NCBI GenBank assembly: GCA_003219345.1
Contig: QHOP01000290.1
Coordinates: 1-7,975 of the forward strand
DNA from: Verrucomicrobiota bacterium
GTDB taxonomy: Bacteria; Verrucomicrobiota; Verrucomicrobiia; Limisphaerales; AV2
Direction: 5' to 3'
DNA: 7,975 nucleotides
Shown: positions 1 to 6,362 of the stretch, in pieces
Layout: every line of letters starts with the position of its first letter
Numbering within the stretch: the first letter of the stretch is position 1
Program-made: the position numbers and the translations under genes
The notes under the pieces: model-generated
What the model was told of the DNA's origin: nothing
The model's input: the letters and a program-made list of their open reading frames with translations, nothing else
The model's database searches: none

Positions 1-1
1 T

Positions 2-909
2 CGCCTCACCGACGAGGAAAAGAAACATCGAGAGGCAGCGCAACGCCAACTGGCCTTCCAGCGTGGTCGCGGCCAGATGACTTTCGGTGACGCGCTGGAG
101 ATTTATCGCGCGCGACTGGAGGCAAATCCCGACATCAAATCGAAGACCAAGGATTACTATGAACAACGCGTTGATTCGCTACTTCGGACCTGGCCCGGGT
201 TGAAGAAAACCAATGTCCGAGACATCTCCAAACAGGACTGTCTGGATTGGGCGGCGCGGTACGAAGGTAGCGCCACGGCGTTCAACAATACGGCCTTGGT
301 GTTGCGGGCGGTGTTGGACATCGCGGTTGAAAGCGGCGTGATTTACGAGAACCCGGCCAAATACATCACGCGACGGGCAGTCAAACCCAAGGAATTGCAT
401 CTGCCGGACAACGCCAAGTTGGCGGATTTCGCTTGGGTGAAGCCCGCAACATCACCTGGGCTGATTGCGACTTTGTTCGCGAGGAAATAATTGTGCGCGG
501 CGACCCGGAAGAAGGGACCAAAAACAGCGAAGTGCGTCGGGTGCCTATGATCGGCGAGATGAAGGCGCTCTTGGAACGACTGAGGAACGAGCGGCGAAAA
601 GCGCCAGCTACGGCGCGCGTTATGCAGGTCGGAGAGTGTCAGATAGCGATGGACACAGCGGCGAAGAAGGTGAGTATTGCGCACTTGACGCATCATGATT
701 TGCGTCACTTATTTGCCACGCGGTGCATTGAAAGCGGTGTGGATATTCCGACAGTTTCCCGTTGGTTGGGGCACAAAGACGGTGGAGTGCTGGCGATGAA
801 GGTTTATGGGCATCTGCGTGACCAGCACTCGGCGAGCATGGCCAAGCTGGTAAAGTTTGAAGAGACTGTCTCGAATATCGTCCCGCTACGCCGCGCGAAA
901 GCGCAATAG
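2..909 (+). pseudogene. Tyrosine recombinase (phage-type integrase), 5'-truncated by the window edge and broken by an internal frame-changing deletion
   Basis: The N-terminal core-binding part is read in frame 2 from the window edge to 490 (open from base 2, so position 77 is not a real start). It contains a helical SAM-like segment, with landmarks DALEIYRARLE and ENPAKYITRRAV. The catalytic part is read in frame 1 from about 421 to 909. It carries the box I arginine in GGFRLGEA (Arg codon 430-432), a lysine in GTKNSEVRRVPM, the HDLRH motif, the GHK histidine and the nucleophilic tyrosine of VYGHL (codon 805-807). All catalytic residues therefore survive, but they are split between frames. 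About 25 to 30 residues that normally lie between the core-binding domain and box I appear to be missing at about 419-431. The family cuts and rejoins DNA during integration and excision of mobile elements. As it stands this copy should give no working enzyme, unless the lesion is an assembly error. Confidence 0.88.
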
Positions 910-918
910 GCAGAGATG

Positions 919-943
919 CGCTGATGCGCCAGCGTCGCGACGC
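919..943. other. Palindromic hairpin region just downstream of the integrase
   Basis: Ten bases after the integrase stop codon, CGCTG (919-923) can pair with CAGCG (930-934). The next bases, 932-943, form the perfect 12-base palindrome GCGTCGCGACGC. No T-run follows, so a rho-independent terminator is not supported. It could act as a transcript-end hairpin or protein site, or be chance in GC-rich DNA. Confidence 0.3.
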
Positions 944-1156
944 AGCACGCATCGTGACCAGAGTGCCTATAAAGCAGGCCGGGCGACGTTCGACACAAAG
1001 ATCCGGACGTACTGGCCCCAGTAACTCATTTCCGTTTCGAGTTTCCATGACATCGAAGGTCACCACATGGATCAGGGCAGTTCTGTCCGGCGAGGCCGAG
1101 CGGACTCTCCACCTTACGGGCTTGTGACGCTGGGGAGATTGAAGTATTCTTTTTCC

Positions 1157-1471
1157 ATGACCGCGACCGACGTGATCAATCACATTCGCCTGGACGAAAA
1201 GGGCGTGGCGTGGATCGACAACACGCGTATCAAGGTGATCGAAGTGGCCATGGACTGGTTGGCCAACCGATCCAGCGCAGAAGAGATGCATCTCCAATAC
1301 CCGCATCTGTCGGTAGCTCAGATTCATGCTGCGCTTGCTTTTTATCACGACCATAAACAGGAGTTCGACAAGGCGATTGCGGAGAGCCTGGAACGGGTCG
1401 AAAAGCTGGCGGCCGAATCTGCTGATTCTCCCGGGCGGCGCAAACTACGCGCGATGGGACTCATTCCTTGA
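1157..1471 (+). CDS. DUF433 family protein, probable antitoxin
   Basis: This is a 104-residue protein with the DUF433 pattern: HIRLDEKGVAWIDNTRIKV near residues 9-27, then the helical stretch EEMHLQYPHLSVAQIHAAL at about 42-60. The C-terminus is a charged helix (DKAIAESLERVEKL). DUF433 proteins are small helix-turn-helix-like proteins often encoded directly before a DUF5615 PIN-like protein, and the pair is regarded as a toxin-antitoxin module with DUF433 as antitoxin. That arrangement is seen here. I chose the ATG at 1157 because family similarity starts a few residues later; the frame stays open upstream to 1067, but the extra 30 residues do not look like the family. A possible ribosome site, GGGGAG at 1132-1137, is rather far (about 19 bases) from this ATG. 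The stop overlaps the next start. Confidence 0.82.
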   Translation: MTATDVINHIRLDEKGVAWIDNTRIKVIEVAMDWLANRSSAEEMHLQYPHLSVAQIHAALAFYHDHKQEFDKAIAESLERVEKLAAESADSPGRRKLRAMGLIP

Positions 1472-1818
1472 GTCTCGAGCTCTACGCCGACGTACATGTG
1501 CGACGGGCGGTCGTCGTGGCGTTGCGGGTCCGAGGCGTTGACATGCTGACGGCTCAAACCGACGGCGCCGCGGAACTTGAGGATTCTGAATTGTTGGATC
1601 GGGCCTCGTCGCTCGGGAGGGTGTTGTTCACTCAGGACGAAGACTTTCTCCGGGAAGCTATCCGTCGCCAACGAACGGGAGAGGCGTTTGAGGGTGTCAT
1701 CTACGCACATCAACTTCGCGTCAACGTTGGCCAGTGCATCCGCGATTTGGAACTGCTGGCCAAGATTTACGATCCTGCAGATATGGCGAATCGGATCGAG
1801 TATCTGCCACTGAAGTGA
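1468..1818 (+). CDS. DUF5615 PIN-like protein, probable toxin (nuclease-like)
   Basis: This is a 116-residue protein. It shows the DUF5615 layout: an early acidic strand (LELYADVHV, Asp8), a VRGVDMLTAQ segment at about 21-30, ELEDSELLDRASSLGRVLFT at about 36-55, then the acidic QDEDF motif (Asp57, Asp59) and a final strand EGVIYAH. PIN-like domains use clustered acidic residues to bind metal and cut RNA, and those acidic residues are present. Cleavage activity is inferred from the family, not shown. The start is TTG at 1468-1470, sharing four bases (TTGA) with the stop of the DUF433 gene, so translational coupling is likely. No ATG or GTG in this frame lies near enough to replace it without losing the first strand. 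GGGA at 1455-1458 may serve as ribosome site. The tail LPLK at the stop is normal for the family, so the gene looks complete. Confidence 0.8.
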   Translation: MSLELYADVHVRRAVVVALRVRGVDMLTAQTDGAAELEDSELLDRASSLGRVLFTQDEDFLREAIRRQRTGEAFEGVIYAHQLRVNVGQCIRDLELLAKIYDPADMANRIEYLPLK

Positions 1819-1841
1819 TCTGCGGAGGCCCTGGCAGATCA
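1816..1841 (+). terminator. Hairpin that includes the DUF5615 stop codon
   Basis: TGATCTGC (1816-1823) is perfectly complementary to GCAGATCA (1834-1841), giving an 8-base-pair stem and a 10-base loop. The stop codon TGA forms the base of the stem. There is no following T-run, so it is not a classic intrinsic terminator. It may stabilise the 3' end of the toxin-antitoxin transcript or be a weak terminator. Confidence 0.4.
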
Positions 1842-2587
1842 TCGTAGTTGACTTTGGCGGCAGCGCGGCAGCGCCCGCCCCGGAGGCTTTTTCGTCTAGC
1901 GCCACAACCGAAGGCCAGCAACAGCAACGAGACGCACGGGCAGCACGGGCAGGCAAATAGCGATTGATTGGGGGACGTTTCCGGGGAAATCAATCGCGGT
2001 GGGGCCGTGCGGACCCGGAGAGCACAGTAGCAAACTGATTCGCTCGCGACGGTCACGCCAGGCCCCGACATCCAACAGGTCTTGCCCGCGACGCCCGCCA
2101 GTTTCCGGAACGGTTCACCCTCGAAGCAAGAGTTCTTTGTAGTTGGCGACCAACCCACGGAGTCGCACGCGGCAGCCAACGGACGAACCGCCAACGCACG
2201 ACCAGCGCGGCTTCGTTTCTCTGCTCGGTTGGTGACGACGAACGACACGGCGAGCCGGTGCGGACACTCTGACTAAACTCGAACCTTGTCCGCTCCGGTC
2301 GGCGGGACGGACGACGGCACGAACCGACTGACTTCTGATGACAGCGAAGGCGGCGCGTTACTGGCGTGGCGCTTGCCGGTTTCAGCAATGCGCCATGACA
2401 GGAAAGGGCCGACGAGCGACAACTGAGCTGCCGATTCGTTGCGCCGTCACTGTTGGCTCATCTATTCCAGCAGCCATTCAAGTACGCGCAGTCCCGGCAA
2501 CGCGCAGCCACGGACAGCAGGCGACTGCCGTAAATCTGTCAACTGGCCCGATTGGCAAACATCCTAACTCCTGTTCTTTGATCCGGC
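1842..2587. other. Gene-poor spacer between convergent genes
   Basis: I can support no gene in this stretch of about 750 bases; the open frames on both strands have low-complexity, Arg/Pro/Ala-rich translations typical of GC-rich noncoding DNA. Visible structure: two copies of GCACGGGCA at about 1935-1952; an inverted repeat CGATTGATT (1961-1969) / AATCAATCG (1988-1996); and a small hairpin GTTGG-CGA-CCAAC near 2140-2152. On the minus strand around 1830-1945 there is a short lipoprotein-signal-like string (LLLLAFGCG), followed in the same frame by KVNYDDLPGPPQ. This could be the remains of a lost gene, but no start codon or body supports it. The spacer separates the integrase/TA segment from the minus-strand operon. 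Confidence 0.5.
1961..1996. repeat. 9-bp perfect inverted repeat with 18-base loop
   Basis: CGATTGATT at 1961-1969 is the exact reverse complement of AATCAATCG at 1988-1996. The G-rich then C/T-containing loop could pair further (GGGGA with TTTCC). It stands out as AT-rich arms in GC-rich DNA. It may be a protein-binding site, an RNA hairpin or a relic of a mobile element; nothing nearby decides between these. Confidence 0.4.
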
Positions 2588-3232
2588 TCAAAGCACGCCT
2601 GAAATTGCGGCATGATAAGCGGCGTGCGTCTCGTCAAAAGCCGTCACGGTCGTGTTCAAATCTCTCAAAAGCCCATCCTGCAACCCGTAAATCCAGCCAT
2701 GAACCGCCAATTCCTGGCCCCGTTCCCATGCGTCGCGGGTAGCCGTCGCGTGGCACACTTTCGCCACCTGCTCGATGACGTTCAATTCGCACAGCCGGTC
2801 ACTGCGCTGCGCCTCATCGGCAACTTCGGCCAGCTGGGGAGCGTGCTTTTGGCAAACGCTGTGCACGTGTCGAAGCCAGTGGTCCACCAGGCCGAGCTGG
2901 TCGCCGCGCTGAGCCGCACGGATGCCGGCGCAACCATAATGGCCGCAAACGATGACGTGTCTGACTTTCAGCACGTCAATCGCAAACTGCATCACGGACA
3001 TACAGTTGAGGTCAGTGTGCTCGACGACATTGGCGATGTTGCGGTGAACGAACATCTCTCCAGGCAGCAGACCGACGATCTGGTTGGCAGGCACGCGGCT
3101 GTCCGAACAGCCTATCCATAGGTAGCTGGGCGACTGCTGCCTGGCAAGTCGTTGAAAGAACTCAGGATCGGTCCGGCGGACGTTTTCGGCCCAGGCCCGG
3201 TTGTTCTCGAAGAGATGTTTCAGGACGCGCAT
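2588..3232 (-). CDS. can: Beta-class carbonic anhydrase
   Basis: This is a complete 214-residue beta-carbonic anhydrase, close in length to E. coli Can (about 220). It interconverts CO2 and bicarbonate using a zinc ion in the cytoplasm. The zinc ligands Cys42, His98 and Cys101 and the Asp44-Arg46 pair are all present, in the motifs WIGCSDSRVP and VICGHYGCAG, with the same numbering as E. coli Can. GEMFVHRNIANVV, TDLNCMSVMQFA, CELNVIEQV and HGWIYGLQDGLL are further family blocks. Trp39, Arg64 and Tyr182 are consistent with the noncatalytic bicarbonate site described for Haemophilus/E. coli (type II) enzymes. There is no signal peptide. The ATG at 3232 lies inside the end of the upstream kinase-like gene (13-base overlap), and no strong Shine-Dalgarno sequence precedes it, so coupling to that gene is likely. 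It is the last gene of a three-gene minus-strand block. Confidence 0.96.
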   Translation of the reverse strand: MRVLKHLFENNRAWAENVRRTDPEFFQRLARQQSPSYLWIGCSDSRVPANQIVGLLPGEMFVHRNIANVVEHTDLNCMSVMQFAIDVLKVRHVIVCGHYGCAGIRAAQRGDQLGLVDHWLRHVHSVCQKHAPQLAEVADEAQRSDRLCELNVIEQVAKVCHATATRDAWERGQELAVHGWIYGLQDGLLRDLNTTVTAFDETHAAYHAAISGVL

Positions 3233-4029
3233 GTCTGGTTTGTGCGCTCGAGTAATTCATAGTCCACCAAGGCGTAGGAGGGATTTCCATTGCGCCGAAG
3301 CAGCGAGCCATCCGGACGGATTCGGAGCACAATATGTTCGGGCTTGATGTCCAGCATGCGGAGACCATGCTTTTCCAAATCACGAATGGCGCTCAGAGTG
3401 ACTTCAGACAGAAACCTTTCAGCGAGATCGCCGGCTATTCCAAGTGCTTGGACGGCTTGCACGGCATTCAACCCTTCAATCCAGCCATATAGGAGAAGGT
3501 ATTGCCGAAACATGTCGAGCTCGGCTTCGGGATGGCGCGCCAGTTTCGCCGCCATTTTGCTTTCCAGACGCCCGGTTTGCCAGTCCTGAAGCTTTTCCGG
3601 CGGCATATAAATGGCGAGCGGTTTCTTGGTAAAAATGCGCGGCCGGAACGCCCCAATGTTTGCTGCCCGAAGTTCCATAACGAGCGCAATCTCCTCGAAC
3701 GGGCTGTTGAACTCCGCCTGAATGTTTTCACTGAGGGTCAACGGATCGAGAGGGATTTCCTGCCCCACCCGGCTAAAGCGCACTACAAGGTCGAGACTGA
3801 TGCCGCGCACGGGCCGGGTGGGCAGTCTGTAGATCACGCTCGTGCCCGCCAACCGCACGCGCCGCTCATTAAACCAGTCCGGGGCATACCAATTCTCCGG
3901 GGCGAGATGATCCCTAAAGGGCATGCCGAAGCGGGTCAGGTAAAGGTCGCCGCCGTCCCGCGTCTTGAGCCGCAGGTAATCCACACCAATGAGAGAGATG
4001 ACTTCAGCCTCGGTGGCGTGAATGGCCAT
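3220..4029 (-). CDS. Uncharacterised protein with kinase-like catalytic motifs
   Basis: I do not recognise a named family for this 269-residue protein. Its C-terminal third resembles a protein-kinase-like fold: HGLRMLDIKPEHIVLR at about 221-236 looks like a catalytic loop (Asp227, Lys229), with His232 where kinases usually have the metal-binding Asn, and YALVDYELL at 252-260 resembles the DFG-type segment (Asp256, as DYE). Upstream, DLVVRFSRVG (80-89) could be the strand that normally carries the ATP-binding Lys, here Arg84 at the likely position. FEEIALVMEL (111-120) could supply the alpha-C glutamate, and PLAIYMPP (137-144) a hinge. No clear glycine-rich loop is seen. It may be a divergent kinase or a pseudokinase; the fold assignment is inference. 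No membrane segments or signal peptide are seen. The gene starts 36 bases after the DUF4914 stop and overlaps the carbonic anhydrase start by 13 bases. The alternative is a kinase-unrelated hypothetical protein with chance motifs. Confidence 0.75.
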   Translation of the reverse strand: MAIHATEAEVISLIGVDYLRLKTRDGGDLYLTRFGMPFRDHLAPENWYAPDWFNERRVRLAGTSVIYRLPTRPVRGISLDLVVRFSRVGQEIPLDPLTLSENIQAEFNSPFEEIALVMELRAANIGAFRPRIFTKKPLAIYMPPEKLQDWQTGRLESKMAAKLARHPEAELDMFRQYLLLYGWIEGLNAVQAVQALGIAGDLAERFLSEVTLSAIRDLEKHGLRMLDIKPEHIVLRIRPDGSLLRRNGNPSYALVDYELLERTNQTCAS

Positions 4030-4065
4030 TTGTCGAAAGGGTCGGATGCTGACTGTGCTTGTGAA

Positions 4066-5982
4066 TCAGCCGGCGGGGATGAGTTGCTCGTAATCCTCCA
4101 ACCCGCCACCGTCCAGGCAACATGTGATGATCTGTTTGCCGAGCGGCTCCAAGTCCGGGTCCTGGAAATCCGCCAGGCACCTGTGGAAGAACGTTTGCAG
4201 GATTTTAGCGCCCTCGTCATAAGTTTCTTCTCCGACTTCCGGCTGAGTGTCCACCTGCAGGAACCAACGGGCGATCATGCGGCCCTCGACCTGCAATTGA
4301 TGCAGCGTGTGACCGAGCAACGGTGAGCGCGCGGGGCGCAGTTGATCCGGTCGAAACTTCGCGGCGCCGCGCCGGGCCATGTACTCGCGAGCAATCCATT
4401 GTGGCATGAAGCCCACGCGCCATACACCGATGTGCTGGCTGGGGCAGAGGATGTGGCGCATGCGTGTGTTCTCGGAAAACTGGCGGCGGAACAGGTTGGC
4501 CTGATCTACGCGGCGCCCCGTCGCAAACGGCCAGTAGGAGCCAACGCCTTCGCTGGTCATCCCCTCGGTGTCCACGATGCTCGGATTGGCGGGTCCGCGT
4601 GGCGAAACCAATCGCCATAGCCAGGCCAGCGCAGGTGGCAGAATGTGCAACAGGCCAAAGATGCCGTAACTGGGCTTCTCTTTCGTGCATGGCGGCGTGC
4701 GCACGCCAAAACTACGAATATCAACCGAAACCGCCCCCTCGATAACGTCGGGAAACACGTTGCGCGGAATGATGACCCGCGGGTTTGGGCATCGCTTTTT
4801 GGGCGCGTCCTCAATATGTTCCCAGATCAAGGCGCGGCTGCCCGGCGCGGAGTCAATGTTCAGGAACAGCAGCGGCACGGGCGGTTCGGCGGTGAGTCTC
4901 TCCAGGTGCACATCCGTCCCGTAGTGTTCGATATGATTGACGCGCACGAACCATGCGTTCTCCGCGTCGATCAGTGTGAGTTTCCCCTGGCCCTGTTGGA
5001 GTGAAGGATGGCACAAAGCCATATCGTCCGTCACGGCGTGCAGCGCGCAACTGCGCGGAATTTCCAGATAACGTCTCTCGCCGGTGATCAGATTCTCGCC
5101 CAACAAGAGCCTGCCATCCGGTTCACGATGGGCTTGTTCCAGCATCTCACTCTTGCCTCCGCCGCTGGCGCCTTCGTGCATAATCGTTACCACGTTATCA
5201 TACGGTGTGATGACCTGGACGGTGGAACAGTGATTCGTTACCCAACCTTCGCGTTCGCCCAGCCCCAGCAGCATCCCGTAAATACCTTTCTTGGCGCTCG
5301 GACCGGGATAGAGATTGTAGGAGAACAGTTCGTGCAAGCCATCGCGCCGGTTATGCACCACGATCTGCTTCCCATCGAAATGGGTATGCCGGAAGACGGG
5401 CGCTACGTAGATAATCGCCCGGGGTACAAAAGTCGCCGGAATGCGGTCGAATGGAATAATGCCCTGTAACATGGCCAGGCCGAGCGCGAAGAATCCCGCA
5501 TTGGCGGGCGCGATCACCATTGCATCCATGCCCAGGCCCGCGCCGCCGGCCACAAAACCGAAGATCGTCAACTCCTGGCGCTTCAACCACTCGAAGGTCT
5601 GCTGCCTCAGCAGCTCGAAGTCACTTCCAAACCGTTGCTTGAAAGCCTCCTTATCTGTGGGCAAACCGTCGCCTATCACCATGCAATCCGGGTCTCGGCG
5701 GCGCATGTAAGGCTCGGGGTAATTGGCAACAACGCCGTTTCGCACGCGGACGACGACGGCTTCTGTGATCATGCCCTTGGCCGGAATTTCATAGGCCACC
5801 TCAAAGTAATTCGACTTGGAGTCACCGCAGGCCAGGTCAATGAGTTCGTCGGACGTGTTGGCGATGATAAGCCGGTTGCAGTGCGTGAGAATGTCCACCG
5901 CTTCCACGGGAGGATGATATTTTTGCCAATTCGTTGTTGTTTGTAAGTGCATTAAATGGGCTCGTGCGAATGACAAAGCCAT
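4066..5982 (-). CDS. DUF4914 family protein, PEPCK-like P-loop enzyme of unknown function
   Basis: This 638-residue protein matches what I know of DUF4914: about 630 residues, found in Bacteroidetes and Verrucomicrobia, no assigned function. A P-loop GASGGGKS at 271-278, preceded by TIMHE, resembles the kinase-1a loop of the PEP carboxykinase / HPr kinase fold rather than a standard Walker A. A DD pair at 319-320 (AVTDDMAL) suits the kinase-2 metal-binding position. Other blocks are SYNLYPGPSAKKGIYGMLLGLG (221-242), LFLNIDSAPGSRALIWEHIE (372-391), CPNPRVIIPR (398-407), and a C-terminal region with TEGMTSEGVGSYWPFATGRR (472-491). I infer nucleotide-dependent phosphotransfer; the substrate is unknown. 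Segments 436-458 and 139-172 are hydrophobic but look like protein core. The ATG at 5982 has only AAGG close upstream. ATG at 5952 (residue 11) is an alternative start, since the first residues look like repeat-derived DNA. It is the first gene of a likely operon with the kinase-like and carbonic anhydrase genes. Confidence 0.85.
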   Translation of the reverse strand: MALSFARAHLMHLQTTTNWQKYHPPVEAVDILTHCNRLIIANTSDELIDLACGDSKSNYFEVAYEIPAKGMITEAVVVRVRNGVVANYPEPYMRRRDPDCMVIGDGLPTDKEAFKQRFGSDFELLRQQTFEWLKRQELTIFGFVAGGAGLGMDAMVIAPANAGFFALGLAMLQGIIPFDRIPATFVPRAIIYVAPVFRHTHFDGKQIVVHNRRDGLHELFSYNLYPGPSAKKGIYGMLLGLGEREGWVTNHCSTVQVITPYDNVVTIMHEGASGGGKSEMLEQAHREPDGRLLLGENLITGERRYLEIPRSCALHAVTDDMALCHPSLQQGQGKLTLIDAENAWFVRVNHIEHYGTDVHLERLTAEPPVPLLFLNIDSAPGSRALIWEHIEDAPKKRCPNPRVIIPRNVFPDVIEGAVSVDIRSFGVRTPPCTKEKPSYGIFGLLHILPPALAWLWRLVSPRGPANPSIVDTEGMTSEGVGSYWPFATGRRVDQANLFRRQFSENTRMRHILCPSQHIGVWRVGFMPQWIAREYMARRGAAKFRPDQLRPARSPLLGHTLHQLQVEGRMIARWFLQVDTQPEVGEETYDEGAKILQTFFHRCLADFQDPDLEPLGKQIITCCLDGGGLEDYEQLIPAG

Positions 5983-6362
5983 TCGCCTTAAAATGCCGGC
6001 GGCGAAAGCGGCCTTGCGTTTGGTTTCTCGCGGCTCTCTGCGCCAGTCATTTCGGGGGGAATCCCGCTGGGAAAACGACCGCTGCCAAGCAGCTTCAGTT
6101 TTTCAAATCGCGTTTCGCCGCGCAACATAAAAGGGCATAAAAGGGCATAAACGAGGTCAGCCCAAATAAAAGGGGGCACGCTGGCAGGCGAGGACCGTCC
6201 TTCGCTCGGAGAGCTGCGGCCCTTTGCGGCCTTGGGGCTGATGACGAAACATCGCGTGGTCTTCTGTTCACCGTGCGCTTCCAGGCCAAGGCCGGAAGTT
6301 CGCACGTCAGGCACTCCAACGGCCGGTCCACTTGTTGTAGCTGAGCGTGGTATCATGGTTTT
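5983..6362. other. Spacer upstream of the DUF4914 operon, with short repeats
   Basis: I see no convincing gene here. A 122-residue minus-strand frame (5988-6356) exists, but its Arg/Ser/Pro-rich translation has no domain. It spans a tandem repeat (6126-6151) and what looks like repetitive intergenic DNA. A small stem GCTGC-CAA-GCAGC (6081-6093) is followed four bases later by a T-run on the plus strand. The promoter of the minus-strand operon should lie in this spacer, but I find no clear -35/-10 pair. The 3' end of the downstream hypothetical gene (stop at 6363) borders it. Confidence 0.45.
6126..6151. repeat. 10-bp tandem repeat (2.6 units)
   Basis: CATAAAAGGG occurs at 6126-6135 and 6136-6145, followed by a partial unit CATAAA at 6146-6151. 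A looser copy, ATAAAAGGG, lies at 6166-6174. The 10-base period is close to one helical turn, so a protein binding on one face is possible. Replication slippage is the simpler explanation. It lies about 145 bases upstream of the DUF4914 start. Confidence 0.7.

Noticed and set aside
910..1156. A tRNA or attachment site beside the integrase
   Set aside because: No cloverleaf or TTCGA-type T-arm with matching acceptor stem was found in this spacer; any attachment site would more likely lie beyond the left edge.
620..1354. A long minus-strand frame (244 codons) antisense to the integrase and the DUF433 gene
   Set aside because: It runs across two clearly coded plus-strand genes and its translation has no domain pattern; it is a shadow of GC-rich coding DNA.
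1721..2248. Minus-strand frame with a lipobox-like LLLLAFGCG and KVNYDDLPGPPQ
   Set aside because: There is no start codon just before the signal-like string, the frame overlaps the end of the DUF5615 gene, and no protein body follows. It is kept only as a possible relic in the spacer finding.
2050..2300. Possible integron attC-like site with GTTGGC / GCCAAC elements
   Set aside because: The elements do not match the RYYYAAC and GTTRRRY core pattern, are not in a suitable fold, and no IntI-type integrase is present.
2338..2742. Plus-strand frame of 134 codons
   Set aside because: Its second half is antisense to the carbonic anhydrase and the translation is basic, Arg/Ser/Pro-rich and featureless.
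3502..4326. Plus-strand frame of 274 codons opposite the kinase-like and DUF4914 genes
   Set aside because: It spans the junction of two minus-strand genes with recognisable motifs; it is a coding shadow.
5988..6356. Minus-strand frame of 122 codons upstream of DUF4914
   Set aside because: It reads through a tandem repeat and low-complexity DNA and has no recognisable domain; it seems to be translated intergenic repeat rather than a gene.
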